Position numbers and translations under genes: made by a program. Source: Meiothermus sp. (GTDB lineage: Bacteria; Deinococcota; Deinococci; Deinococcales; Thermaceae). From it: a DNA stretch of 64,000 nt. Shown here piece after piece: positions 1 through 8,449 of this stretch. The stretch is taken from the NCBI RefSeq assembly GCF_026004115.1, contig NZ_BPIM01000001.1, forward strand, positions 992,001 through 1,056,000. The letters are read 5' to 3'. Numbering within the stretch: position 1 is the first letter of the stretch; the number at the start of each line of letters is the position of its first letter. The notes under the pieces are model-generated. The model was not told where the DNA came from, did not search any database, and was given only the letters and a program-made list of their open reading frames with translations.

Positions 1-117
1 CGCTGAGCTAATCGCCCTTGTTTGCCGCTTACTCACGCAAGCGCATTCAAAAGGGTAACACCGGCCTCTGGACGTGTCAAGCCAAGCCAAAACCGCGCAC
101 TGGGTATGATGGACGCC

Positions 118-870
118 ATGGAACCGGCTTTGCTGGTAAAAATTGGGGGTAGCCTCAAGGAAGCAGGCGAGTTGCTGGATGAAATCGGGGGCTATCCCGG
201 CCCGCTGGTGTTGGTGCATGGCGGCGGCCCCCGCATTGGCGAGTGGCTGAACCGCATGGGCTTCGAGACCCATTTTTACCAGGGGTTGCGAATTACCCCA
301 CCCGAGCAGATGGAAGTGGTGGAGATGGTGCTCACCACCCTGGGTAAACAACTGGCCGAGGGTCTCTCGCGCCGCGGGCGGCCCAGCGTGGCCCTGACAG
401 GGCGCGATGCAGGTCTGCTCGAGGCCCGCCCGCTAGACCCCATACTGGGCCGGGTGGGCGAGGTCACCCGTGTCAACACCCCGGTTCTGGAAAAACTGCT
501 GCAAGCAGGCCTGACCCCCCTGATCGCCCCCATCGGCCTCGATGCCCAGGGCCCCCTCAACATCAATGCCGACACCGCCGCCGGGGCCATCGCCGGGGCG
601 CTACACCTGCCGGCAGTCTTCCTGACCGATGTGGTGGGGGTGCTGCGCGACCCCAAAGACCCCAGCAGCCGCTTCGCCGAACTCAGCGCGTCGCAGGTAC
701 AGGCCCTAATCCTGGACGGCACCATATCCGGCGGCATGATTCCCAAGGTCGAGGCCGCCCTGAATGCCCTCAGCAAAGGCGCTCCCTGGGCCACCATTGC
801 CAGGGGAAGCCCGGGCATCTTGCAAGGGGTGCTGGAAGGCACAGCAGGCACGCGGGTTGCAGGCAGCTGA
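118..870 (+). CDS. argB: acetylglutamate kinase
   Basis: Phosphorylates N-acetyl-L-glutamate with ATP, the second step of arginine synthesis in the cytoplasm. The 250-residue product shows amino acid kinase signatures: KIGGS at residues 8-12, VHGGGP at 33-38, and a NINADTAAGAIA stretch in the second half that fits ArgB better than the LysZ-type kinase of Thermus lysine synthesis. ATG 118 is preferred because a TATGAT hexamer at 105-110 leaves 7 nt before it, which implies a leaderless mRNA; the in-frame ATGs at 106 and 109 fall inside that hexamer. No other arginine gene is nearby. LysZ is the main alternative. Confidence 0.9.
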   Translation: MEPALLVKIGGSLKEAGELLDEIGGYPGPLVLVHGGGPRIGEWLNRMGFETHFYQGLRITPPEQMEVVEMVLTTLGKQLAEGLSRRGRPSVALTGRDAGLLEARPLDPILGRVGEVTRVNTPVLEKLLQAGLTPLIAPIGLDAQGPLNINADTAAGAIAGALHLPAVFLTDVVGVLRDPKDPSSRFAELSASQVQALILDGTISGGMIPKVEAALNALSKGAPWATIARGSPGILQGVLEGTAGTRVAGS

Positions 871-873
871 GAT

Positions 874-903
874 TTGACGTTCTGTAGCATCCGGTGGCAC
901 AAT
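874..903 (+). promoter_or_regulatory. leaderless promoter of the dehydrogenase gene
   Basis: TTGACG (874-879), an 18-nt spacer and CACAAT (898-903), followed by 7 nt and the ATG at 911. Transcription would begin at or next to the start codon. It starts four bases after the argB stop codon. Confidence 0.6.
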
Positions 904-910
904 CGCCCCT

Positions 911-1939
911 ATGCGAGCGGTCTGGATGGAGGCCAGGGGCGGCCCGGAGGTTTTGCGCTTTGGTGAACTGGCCGAGCCGGCAGCAGAGGCCGGGCAGGTT
1001 CGCGTGGCTGTAAAAGCCGTGGCCCTCAACCACCTGGATCTCTGGGTGCGCAAGGGGGTGGCCAGCCCCAAACTGCCGCTTCCGCACATCCTGGGTGCCG
1101 ATGTGGCCGGGGTGGTGGAAGCCGTGGGGGCCGGTGTGGAGGGCCTGACGCCGGGGGATGCGGTGGTGCTGAACCCTGGGGTCTCCTGCGGCCGCTGCGA
1201 GCGCTGCTTAAGCGGGCAGGACAACCTTTGCCCCAAGTACCAAATTCTAGGCGAACACCGCTGGGGCGGCTATGCAGAGCTGGTGAGTGTACCGGCGGCC
1301 AACATCCTGCCCAAACCGGCCAACCTAAGCTGGGTCGAGGCCGCCTCGGTGCCCCTCACCTTCCTGACCGCCTGGCAGATGGTGGTGGACAAGCTCCAGG
1401 TCAGGCCAGGCGAGGACCTGCTGGTGATGGCTGCCGGTTCGGGGGTCTCGGTGGCCGCCATTCAGATTGCCAAGCTATATGGGGCACGGGTCATCGCCAC
1501 CGCCAGCAGCGAGGAGAAGCTGGCCCAGGCCAGGGCGCTGGGTGCGGACGAAACGGTCAGCTACGCTTATCCGGACTGGTTCAAAGAAGTCCGCCGACTC
1601 ACCGGCGGCAAGGGAGCCGACGCGGTGGTGGACCATACCGGGGTGCAGTACTGGGAAGGGGTGATCAAGGCTACCGCCTGGGGTGGGCGCATCTGCTTGG
1701 TGGGGGCTTCCTCGGGGTACGAAGCCACAACCCCCCTCGCTCATGTCTTTTACCGGCAGCTTTCCATTTTTGGCTCCACCATGGGTTCCAAGAGTCGCCT
1801 CTTCCCCATTCTCCGCTGGGTGGCCGAGGGCCGGCTCAAGCCCATCGTGGGGGCCACGCTGCCCCTCGCACAGGCCACCGAGGGACACCGGCTGCTGGAA
1901 GAGCGCCGGGTGTTTGGCAAGGTGGTTTTGGAAGTTTGA
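911..1939 (+). CDS. zinc-type medium-chain dehydrogenase/reductase, quinone oxidoreductase-like
   Basis: A 342-residue NAD(P)H-dependent oxidoreductase of the medium-chain superfamily. The structural zinc loop is complete (Cys93, 96, 99 and 107). The usual catalytic zinc ligands are not: the Cys-His position reads Asn40-His41 and the GHE motif reads GAD (62-64). The enzyme therefore probably works without catalytic zinc, like quinone or enoyl reductases. A Rossmann glycine stretch (AAGSGVS) follows in the middle of the chain. The substrate cannot be read from sequence. It follows argB but has its own promoter. Confidence 0.8.
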   Translation: MRAVWMEARGGPEVLRFGELAEPAAEAGQVRVAVKAVALNHLDLWVRKGVASPKLPLPHILGADVAGVVEAVGAGVEGLTPGDAVVLNPGVSCGRCERCLSGQDNLCPKYQILGEHRWGGYAELVSVPAANILPKPANLSWVEAASVPLTFLTAWQMVVDKLQVRPGEDLLVMAAGSGVSVAAIQIAKLYGARVIATASSEEKLAQARALGADETVSYAYPDWFKEVRRLTGGKGADAVVDHTGVQYWEGVIKATAWGGRICLVGASSGYEATTPLAHVFYRQLSIFGSTMGSKSRLFPILRWVAEGRLKPIVGATLPLAQATEGHRLLEERRVFGKVVLEV

Positions 1940-2079
1940 GGCAGCTTCCTCGAGATCAATCAAGCCCCTGGGAGTACCCTTCAAGCCGGCTGCATAACCT
2001 TGCACTGAGTTTGAATAACGCCTGCTCAAAGGCGCGCCTTCAGCCTCGAGCCCGGCATCTTTACATCGGCTGACCCATC

Positions 2080-2409
2080 TCACAAACACGCAGTTTGGTT
2101 CTTGTGGCTTTGCACGTAGACCAGCGCAGCGCGCACGGCATGGCGTGAAGCTCGCAAAGGCTGGCGGGGGTTGGGGTCGAGCAAATAGACCTCGATACTT
2201 TGCAGCAGCAATGCCTTGAAGAACTCTTCTTTACCGCGCCAGTCCAGTATTTGTTGCACCTCGAGGTTGCCCAAACCCGTTACAGCGCTTGGAAATTGAC
2301 CCGCAATGTCGCATGATGTAAAGAGCAGAGCTAGGGGTGGCCCTGTCTGAATCAGCAACGGTCGCACAAGCGAACCGAGATAGTAGATTGGGCCGTCTAG
2401 ATGTAGCAT
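2080..2409 (-). CDS. hypothetical protein
   Basis: About 110 residues of no family I recognise. The N-terminal half is hydrophobic-rich and the rest is mixed. It is probably real because the codon use is balanced and a TACCCT hexamer (2418-2423, minus strand) lies 8 nt before the ATG at 2409; an ATG two codons upstream (2415) is an alternative but sits almost on the hexamer. It is divergent from the NYN gene, so the two may share a control region of about 55 bp. No function is proposed. Confidence 0.5.
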   Translation of the reverse strand: MLHLDGPIYYLGSLVRPLLIQTGPPLALLFTSCDIAGQFPSAVTGLGNLEVQQILDWRGKEEFFKALLLQSIEVYLLDPNPRQPLRASRHAVRAALVYVQSHKNQTACL

Positions 2410-2464
2410 ACACATCTAGGGTAGCGGATTGCCCCTCCGCAGACAGGAAGCGAGACTAAATAAG

Positions 2465-3037
2465 ATGAAGACGGCTTTGTTTATTGACGGCTCCTACATG
2501 TACGATGCGGCCAAGCGATTGGGGTGGAACATTGACCACCGGAAGGCGATTGGGGTTTTCTCCAAGCCCGAGGACCTTTACAACGCCTTCTATTACGCCC
2601 CCGTCACGGACAGCAACGATGAGCGTCAGCAGAAATTCCTTGACGCGCTGGTGTTCATGGGCTACACCGTGCGCAGCCGGGAAACCCACGGCGACCCCCG
2701 CTTCGAGGCCATGATCGCCACCGACTTGCTCATCACCGCGCCCCGCTGGGAGCGCGCGGTGGTAGCCAGCGGCTCGGGCGACTTAGCCCATACCCTCTCG
2801 GCCCTCAGAGCCCAGGGCAAGGAGATTCACCTGCTGGGGGTGCCCGAACTGACCGACCTCGAGCTGCGCAATCAGAGCGACCGCTACCTGGACTTGCGCG
2901 AGTTGCAGTCCCAGCTCGAGCGCACTGGCGGTGGACGTCGCGCCTATCCCACCATCAGCGAGGAAAGCTTTGTCGGCGAAGAGCAGACCAGTACCGCCCG
3001 GCGACTGATGGACAACCTCGAGGACGAGTTGCAGTAA
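2465..3037 (+). CDS. NYN domain protein (LabA/PIN-like)
   Basis: A 190-residue protein with a PIN-like NYN fold: strand-end Asp8 in LFIDGSY, ATDLLI near the middle, and ASGSGDLA, the usual SGDGDF-type acidic motif. Such proteins are predicted metal-dependent RNases; that activity is inferred from the family. The C-terminal 40 residues are polar and look unstructured. The start is set by MKTALFIDG homology; AGGAAG lies about 14 nt upstream, which is a long spacing. A strong terminator follows the stop codon. Confidence 0.85.
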   Translation: MKTALFIDGSYMYDAAKRLGWNIDHRKAIGVFSKPEDLYNAFYYAPVTDSNDERQQKFLDALVFMGYTVRSRETHGDPRFEAMIATDLLITAPRWERAVVASGSGDLAHTLSALRAQGKEIHLLGVPELTDLELRNQSDRYLDLRELQSQLERTGGGRRAYPTISEESFVGEEQTSTARRLMDNLEDELQ

Positions 3038-3052
3038 AACTGCCTTTGCAAG

Positions 3053-3080
3053 AACCCCTACCCTGCCGGTAGGGGTTTTT
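3053..3080 (+). terminator. rho-independent terminator after the NYN gene
   Basis: A perfect 10-bp stem, AACCCCTACC (3053-3062) with GGTAGGGGTT (3068-3077), a 5-nt loop and a run of T. It sits between two convergent genes. Confidence 0.9.
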
Positions 3081-3367
3081 CACGTCCATTCCTTGATGGG
3101 AACCAGCTCACCCCCCTCTACCACCTTGCGCTTGGGGCGATAGGCGTGGTCGAACCAGATTTCCAGCACGGCCCGGTCGAGATGCTGCGGCGAGACAACA
3201 ATCTTGCGCACGTAGTACCCGCCCTCGTCGGAGGCGGAAATTTCGTTGCCCTTGGTGAGGCGTAGCTCCACAATTTCGCCACTGCGCACGGTACGAACCC
3301 GCACCCGGAAAGCAGTATCACCCTCGCGCTGCACGTGTTCATCCGGTTTGCGAAACAAACCAAACAT
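3080..3367 (-). CDS. conserved hypothetical protein
   Basis: A 95-residue, highly charged protein with no signal peptide or membrane segment and a likely all-beta middle part (RVRVRTVRSGEIVELRLTKG). I do not recognise the family. The ATG at 3367 is supported by TAAGCT (3374-3379, minus strand) 6 nt upstream, the leaderless pattern of this genome. It is convergent with the NYN gene and ends at that gene's terminator. Confidence 0.7.
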   Translation of the reverse strand: MFGLFRKPDEHVQREGDTAFRVRVRTVRSGEIVELRLTKGNEISASDEGGYYVRKIVVSPQHLDRAVLEIWFDHAYRPKRKVVEGGELVPIKEWT

Positions 3368-3418
3368 ATCAATAGCTTATCGCACCATTTCTTTGGTTCT
3401 GCTGAAGGCGTCCAACTC

Positions 3419-3610
3419 ATACCGTCAAAAAGACAGTTTAAAGAATCAAAAGCCCCAGAGACGGTCTTTTTGAATCCTAGAGCACACCCCTCCCTGTCGG
3501 TCGGCGAAAAAAGCGTCTCCCTTCCAAGGGGCTTGCGCCCTCCGCTATGCGGATAACTTTGGCCGGGTTGATTGATTACCGTTCGGTAACGAATCAAACG
3601 AATCTGGTAT
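3419..3610. repeat. dispersed repeat, family 1 copy A (192 bp)
   Basis: Begins ATACCGTCAAAAAGAC and ends GAATCTGGTAT. It shares long segments with 50857-51091 and 60958-61084. A hairpin forms from TCAAAAAGAC and GTCTTTTTGA near the left end. The CCCTCCGCTATGCGGATAAC block found here and in copy B is absent from copy C. It fills almost all of the gap between the flanking minus-strand genes and has no plausible coding frame. Confidence 0.85.
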
Positions 3611-3660
3611 CATACGTGGCTCCCAGCCCACACATTCCCACAGGTAGTTTCGAATGGGCG

Positions 3661-4137
3661 CTAAGTCATTCGCATTATGCGGCCTCCGGTCAGGGCCAGC
3701 AGTTCATTTGGGGAAAGGCCGAAGAGGGCAAAAGGAGTACCGGCAGCGGCATAGATGCGCTCATATTGCAACAGATCGGGGTCAATCAGGGCTTCTAGTT
3801 GCTGGGCGTGGCCCACCGGCGGCACCCCTCCAATGGCAAAGCCAGTCACGCTGCGCACGTAGTCGCCATCGGGCTTGACCAGCTTTTCCCCCAGGTCTGC
3901 TTCGATGCGGTGGGTGTCTACCCGGTTGGCCCCCGAGACCAGCAGTAAATAGGGTTGTCCACTAATGGCCCCCCGAAAAATCAGCGATTTGACAATCTGG
4001 CCCACCGTGCAGCCCACGGCGTTGGCGGCTTCTTGGGCGGTACGGGTGGAGGCGGAGAGCTCCTGCACCCGCAGGTGGCCGAAGCCTTTCTGATGCAAGA
4101 CGTCCTGTACCTTTTGCGCGCTAGGCGAGAGCTTCAT
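3661..4137 (-). CDS. YbaK/EbsC-type aminoacyl-tRNA deacylase
   Basis: A 158-residue member of the YbaK/ProX editing superfamily, which hydrolyses mischarged aminoacyl-tRNA in trans (for example Cys-tRNA-Pro). Visible family features are VGQIVKSLIF with the conserved Lys, LLLVSGANRVD, and TGFAIGGVPPVGH in the substrate pocket. The ATG at 4137 overlaps the stop codon of the upstream peptidase gene as ATGA, so translation is probably coupled. The exact tRNA specificity cannot be read from sequence. Confidence 0.85.
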   Translation of the reverse strand: MKLSPSAQKVQDVLHQKGFGHLRVQELSASTRTAQEAANAVGCTVGQIVKSLIFRGAISGQPYLLLVSGANRVDTHRIEADLGEKLVKPDGDYVRSVTGFAIGGVPPVGHAQQLEALIDPDLLQYERIYAAAGTPFALFGLSPNELLALTGGRIMRMT

Positions 4138-5252
4138 CGGGAGAGTTCGTCCAGAACGCCACACAGCAGGGCGATGCGGGCCGGAATTTGCGGGATGTAG
4201 ACATTCTCGCTAAGCTGGTGGGCCGCCTCGCCGAACAAGCCCAGCCCGTCCAGGGTGGGTACGCCCAGGGCCGCCGTAAAGTTGCCATCTGAGCCGCCCC
4301 CTACCCTTCCAGGGCCTAGCTGCAGCCCTACCTCGGCCCCGATGCGCCGGGCCATCTCGAAGAGCTCGAGCGAAGCCGGGGAAGGCTCCATGGGGGGACG
4401 GTTCAGACCGCCCTCGAGCGAGAGCGACGCCCCCGGCAAAACCGGCTGCAAGGCCTGGAGTGCGCGCTCCACCCGCTCGGCCTCGGCCATGGTCCAGGCC
4501 CGCAGGTCGATGTCTACCCAGGCCGAGGCCGCCACCACGTTGCTGGTCGTCCCGCCCTTGATGACGTTGGGCCCCAGGGTGGTGCCCCTGTCCCAGTCTT
4601 GCAGGGCCACAATTTTGGGAATCTGGTGGGCCAGCTCGACGATGGCGTTGATGCCCTTCTCGGGCTCGACGCCTTGGTGGGCGGGCTTGCCGTGGGCGGT
4701 GAGCCGATACTGACCCACCCCCTTACGGGCTACCTTGAGGTCGCCGTTGCCCATGGGCGCCTCCAGCACCAGCACCAGGTCGTTGCGCCGAGCCCCGGCC
4801 TCGATGGCCGCCCGCGAAGCCTGCGAACCCACCTCCTCGTCGGGGGTGAAGAGAAGCTCGAGGGCCGGCAAACCCAGCCCCAGGGCCTGGTTGGTGCGCA
4901 AGGCCCACAAAAGCTGCACGATGTTGCCTTTCATGTCGTAGACGCCGGGGCCGTAGGCCCGCTCGCCTTCAATCTTCCAGGGCACGGCAAAGACCCCCAC
5001 CGGATGCACCGTGTCGAAGTGGCAGAGCACCAGCACCTTTTTGCCGGAGCCAGGCATCTGTACCCGCAGCATGGGGCCGTTGGCGGTCTCCTCGCGCTCC
5101 AGGGTTCCAAAGGGCTCGAAGTGCCGGGCAATCCAGCGGGCTACCTTGTCCAGGCCGGGGAGGTCGTGGGAGGGGGCCTCGAGGGTGACAATGGCTTCCA
5201 GGTCTTGAAGAATGGCGGGCAGTTGGGATTGCAGGTGTTCCAGAGGCTTCAC
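4134..5252 (-). CDS. M20 family metallopeptidase, glutamate carboxypeptidase-like
   Basis: A cytoplasmic di-zinc hydrolase of 372 residues. Metal and catalytic residues of the family are present: His78-x-Asp80, Asp106 in GVYDMKGN, Glu139-Glu140 in TPDEE, and a final His in GEAAHQLSENVY. The dimerisation (lid) domain is the segment after about residue 180. It resembles carboxypeptidase G2 more than ArgE or DapE, but the substrate is uncertain. The start is GTG 5252, six nt after TAGTAT; the nearby ATG at 5260 runs straight into a stop. It is divergent from argS. Confidence 0.85.
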   Translation of the reverse strand: MKPLEHLQSQLPAILQDLEAIVTLEAPSHDLPGLDKVARWIARHFEPFGTLEREETANGPMLRVQMPGSGKKVLVLCHFDTVHPVGVFAVPWKIEGERAYGPGVYDMKGNIVQLLWALRTNQALGLGLPALELLFTPDEEVGSQASRAAIEAGARRNDLVLVLEAPMGNGDLKVARKGVGQYRLTAHGKPAHQGVEPEKGINAIVELAHQIPKIVALQDWDRGTTLGPNVIKGGTTSNVVAASAWVDIDLRAWTMAEAERVERALQALQPVLPGASLSLEGGLNRPPMEPSPASLELFEMARRIGAEVGLQLGPGRVGGGSDGNFTAALGVPTLDGLGLFGEAAHQLSENVYIPQIPARIALLCGVLDELSR

Positions 5253-5258
5253 AGGCCC

Positions 5259-5303
5259 ATACTAACGCTCCAGGCGGGCAAAGGTGAATCTTTCTGCTAT
5301 CCT
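5259..5303. promoter_or_regulatory. divergent pair of leaderless -10 boxes, M20 peptidase / argS
   Basis: On the minus strand TAGTAT (5259-5264) stands 6 nt before GTG 5252. On the plus strand TATCCT (5298-5303) stands 6 nt before GTG 5310. Only 57 bp separate the two start codons, so the two promoters must overlap in their -35 regions. Confidence 0.6.
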
Positions 5304-5309
5304 ATTGCG

Positions 5310-7151
5310 GTGTTAGCCCATCGCCCTGGTATCAAAGCTCAGCTCAAAGAAACCATCGCTCAGGCCCTGGAGGCCCTGGGTTTGCAGGAATGGCCCGAAA
5401 TAGTTGTGCAGGAAACCCCTCTGGACAAAGAAGGCGACTACGGAACGCCCATTGCCATGAGCCTGGCCCGCACCCTGCGCAAAGCCCCCCCGCAGATCGC
5501 CGCCGACCTGGTGCAGAATATCCAGCTACCTGCCTGGGTCAAGCGCACCTTTGTGGTAGGAGGTTACCTGAACTTTGAGCTAGACCCCGCTTTTTTGGTG
5601 CAGACCGCCACGCTGCCCTTGGCTCCCTTCCCGCGAACCGGGGGCAAGGTGCTCTTGGAGCACACCTCGGTCAACCCCAACAAAGAGCTGCACGTGGGAC
5701 ACCTGCGCAACATCTGCCTGGGCGACTCGCTCTCGCGCATCCTGCGCTTTGCCGGGCGCGAGGTAGAGGTCATGAACTACATCGACGACACCGGACGGCA
5801 GGCCGCCGAGAGCCTCTATGCCCTGCGGTATTTCGGCCTGGACAAGGCCCCCGCCCACGTCAAATACGACCACTGGGTAGGCGAGGCCTACGTGCGGCTA
5901 CACCAGGCCATGGAAAACCCCGACAAAAAAGCGGTTATCGAACAAGGGGTACAGGAGACCCTGCACCGGCTCGAGGCGGGCGAGCTACGGCCTGAGGTAG
6001 ACAAAATCCTGCGCTCGCAGCTCCAGACCATGTACCGCCTGGGGGCCGAGTACGACGCGCTGGTGTGGGAGTCGGACATCGTGCGCGAGGGCTTGCTGGG
6101 ACAGGCCATGAAGGCCCTCGAGGGCTCCCCCTACGTCTCCCGCCCCACCGAGGGCAAGTACGCCGGGGCCCTGGTCATGGACACCAGCGCCTTCATTCCG
6201 GGTTTGGAAGACCCCTACCTGGTGCTCATTCGCTCCAACGGTACCAGCACCTACACCGCCAAGGACATCGCCCTGCAGTTCTGGAAGATGGGCCTGCTGG
6301 AGGGCATCAAGTTTGTGGAGTACGACACCCAGCCCAGCGGCGCCCGGCTCTATAGCACCCACCCCAATGGAACGGTTATGCCCTTTGGCGGGGCCAGCGA
6401 GACCATCAACGTGGTGGATGCCCGCCAGAGCCATGCCCTGCGGGTGGTGCAGGCTTCCCTCGAGGTCGAGGGCCGGCACGACCTGGCCGAAAAGTGCTTT
6501 CACCTGGCCTACGAGACGGTACTGCTCGAGGGCAAGCAGATGTCCGGGCGCAAGGGCATTGTGGTCTCGGTGGATGAGGTGATGGACGAGGCCGTCCGGC
6601 GGGTGCTGAAAGTGATTGCCGAGAAAAACCCCGACCACCCCAGCCCGGAGGAGGCCGCCGAGCAGATCGGGGTGGGCGCGGTGCGGTTTGCCATGCTAAA
6701 AACCGAGGCCAAAAAGCAGATTGACTTCCGCTACGACCAGGCCCTGAGCTTTGAGGGCGATACCGGCCCCTACATCCAGTACGCCTACGCCCGGGCCGGT
6801 TCTATTCTGCGCAAAGCCGATGAGCAGGGGGTTTTGCAGGAAGAAGCCAATTACGCCCAGGCCACCGCCTACGAGGTCATTCTGGCGAAAAACATCCTGC
6901 GCTTCCCCGAGGCCGTGCAGGACGCCGCCCGCAACAAGGCTCCGCATATCCTGGCGCAGTATTTGCTCGAGCTGGCCGCGGCCTGGAGCAGCTTTTACAA
7001 TGCCAAGACCCCAGATGGAAAGTCCGCTACCCCCGTTCTGACCGCACCTCCAGGGCTGCGCGGCATACGCTTGGAGCTGGTCAAAGCCTTGCGTCAAACC
7101 CTCAAACAGGGTTTGGAATTGCTGGGCTTGCAGGCTCCGGAGGTCATGTAG
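5310..7151 (+). CDS. argS: arginyl-tRNA synthetase
   Basis: Charges tRNA-Arg with arginine. Class I signatures: HVGH (128-131, HIGH-type) after the typical EHTSVNPNKELHVGHLRN context, and KQMSGRKG as the KMSKS equivalent. An ArgRS N-terminal domain precedes the Rossmann core and a DALR anticodon-binding domain closes the chain. The 613 residues compare with about 590 in Thermus. GTG 5310 is chosen because it follows TATCCT by 6 nt and gives the usual ArgRS N terminus; the reading frame stays open far upstream, but that part is antisense to the M20 gene. Confidence 0.95.
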   Translation: MLAHRPGIKAQLKETIAQALEALGLQEWPEIVVQETPLDKEGDYGTPIAMSLARTLRKAPPQIAADLVQNIQLPAWVKRTFVVGGYLNFELDPAFLVQTATLPLAPFPRTGGKVLLEHTSVNPNKELHVGHLRNICLGDSLSRILRFAGREVEVMNYIDDTGRQAAESLYALRYFGLDKAPAHVKYDHWVGEAYVRLHQAMENPDKKAVIEQGVQETLHRLEAGELRPEVDKILRSQLQTMYRLGAEYDALVWESDIVREGLLGQAMKALEGSPYVSRPTEGKYAGALVMDTSAFIPGLEDPYLVLIRSNGTSTYTAKDIALQFWKMGLLEGIKFVEYDTQPSGARLYSTHPNGTVMPFGGASETINVVDARQSHALRVVQASLEVEGRHDLAEKCFHLAYETVLLEGKQMSGRKGIVVSVDEVMDEAVRRVLKVIAEKNPDHPSPEEAAEQIGVGAVRFAMLKTEAKKQIDFRYDQALSFEGDTGPYIQYAYARAGSILRKADEQGVLQEEANYAQATAYEVILAKNILRFPEAVQDAARNKAPHILAQYLLELAAAWSSFYNAKTPDGKSATPVLTAPPGLRGIRLELVKALRQTLKQGLELLGLQAPEVM

Positions 7152-7223
7152 ACTCGCAGGATTAAGGTTTCTTGAACGCCCCTAAAGCGCTTTTGGGCTT
7201 ACAAAACCCTGCTGCAAATAAGC

Positions 7224-7246
7224 AAAACCCCACTTTAGGGGGTTTC
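7224..7246 (+). terminator. terminator after argS
   Basis: AAACCCC (7225-7231) pairs with GGGGTTT just downstream across a short ACTTTA-type loop, ending in a short T run. It lies about 75 bp after the argS stop. Confidence 0.65.
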
Positions 7247-7303
7247 TGAGGAACGGCTATTGATTACTCACCATCGGCATATGAGAATGAAAAAGGTTTG
7301 CCG

Positions 7304-8365
7304 ATGAAGCGCACGATTGCCCTCCTGACCCTGTTGGCCCTGACCCCGGCTTTTGCTCAAGCGCCCCGCCTGACCACCCCCGAGGAGGTGGCCCGGGTGG
7401 AGGTGATTCGCCGGGCTTTACCTGCCGTGGTCAAGATTTTTGGCATCCTGCGCGACCCCCAGACCGGCAACGAAGGCCCCACCAACGGCTCGGGCTTTTT
7501 TTATGCACCCAGCCGCATCATCACCAACTACCATGTGGTGCAGGACTTGCGCGACATCAGCGTGGAGCTCTTTGATGGACGCTCCTTCCCGGCCCAGGTG
7601 TTTGCGGTGGACAAAGGCATTGATATCGCCATCCTGACCGTGCAGGGGGTGACGGCTCCGGCCCAGCTTTCCTTCGGCAGTTCACAAAATTTGCCGGTGG
7701 GGATGGGTCTGGTGGTCATCGGCAGCCCCTTTGGACAGCGCAACCTGTCCTCCTACGGCATTCTGGCAGGAACCGGCCCCACCGCTGCGGAGAAAAACGA
7801 CCTCGACCCCGAAGTGGGGGCGGAAATTGGCGATTTGCTTTTCACCGATGCCCGCATCGTGCAGGGCAACTCGGGGGGGCCGGTGCTGGATTTGCAGGGC
7901 CGGGTGGTGGGGGTGGCCAACGCCACGCTGGGCGACCTGAGCGGGGTGGGCGGGGTGGGGGTGGCCATTCCGGGCGACCTGGTGCGGCAAAGTGTGAACG
8001 ACCTCGAGCGCTTTGGGGTGCCCCAGCGGGGCAACCTGGGCGCTACCCTGCTCGACCTGGGCGAGCTCGACCCCATCCTGCTGGGGCGGGTGGGCCTGCT
8101 TTCCACCCGCGGGGCCATGATTGAAAAGGTGCAACCCGGCGGCCCCGCCGCACGGGCCGGCCTGCGCCAGGCCCAGCGCGACCAGCGCGGCAAACTGGTC
8201 AGCCTGGGCGATATCATCCTGGCCGTCAATGGCCGCACCATGCGCAATGCCAGCGAGGTGACCCAGACCATCGCCCGTTTCCGCCCGGGCGACCGGGTCA
8301 ACCTCACCATCTGGCGCAACGGACGGCGGCTGGACGTCAGCCTGACCATGATTGCCAGGCGCTGA
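7304..8365 (+). CDS. HtrA/DegP-like serine protease (S1C) with a PDZ domain
   Basis: A 353-residue exported protease for envelope protein quality control. A Sec signal peptide (MKRTIALLTLLALTPAFAQA) is followed by a trypsin-like domain with the triad His77 (TNYHVV), Asp107 (GIDIAIL) and Ser190 (GNSGGP), then one PDZ domain in the C-terminal third (GAMIEKVQPGGPAARAGL, GDIILAVNG). There is no second PDZ, as in DegS or Thermus HtrA-like proteins. ATG 7304 is preferred over TTG 7298; an AAAAGG lies about 8 nt upstream. Confidence 0.9.
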   Translation: MKRTIALLTLLALTPAFAQAPRLTTPEEVARVEVIRRALPAVVKIFGILRDPQTGNEGPTNGSGFFYAPSRIITNYHVVQDLRDISVELFDGRSFPAQVFAVDKGIDIAILTVQGVTAPAQLSFGSSQNLPVGMGLVVIGSPFGQRNLSSYGILAGTGPTAAEKNDLDPEVGAEIGDLLFTDARIVQGNSGGPVLDLQGRVVGVANATLGDLSGVGGVGVAIPGDLVRQSVNDLERFGVPQRGNLGATLLDLGELDPILLGRVGLLSTRGAMIEKVQPGGPAARAGLRQAQRDQRGKLVSLGDIILAVNGRTMRNASEVTQTIARFRPGDRVNLTIWRNGRRLDVSLTMIARR

Positions 8366-8449
8366 TGCGCCTGCCGAGGGCCGAGGGTTAAGCGCTCGAA
8401 CACAAACGGCCCTTGACACTCGGCCCTCAACCCTGGACGCTATAGCACG

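Noticed and set aside
4599-5309. In-frame extension of argS by 237 codons
   Set aside because: It is antisense to the M20 peptidase and outside the ArgRS fold; the promoter and GTG 5310 fit the family N terminus.
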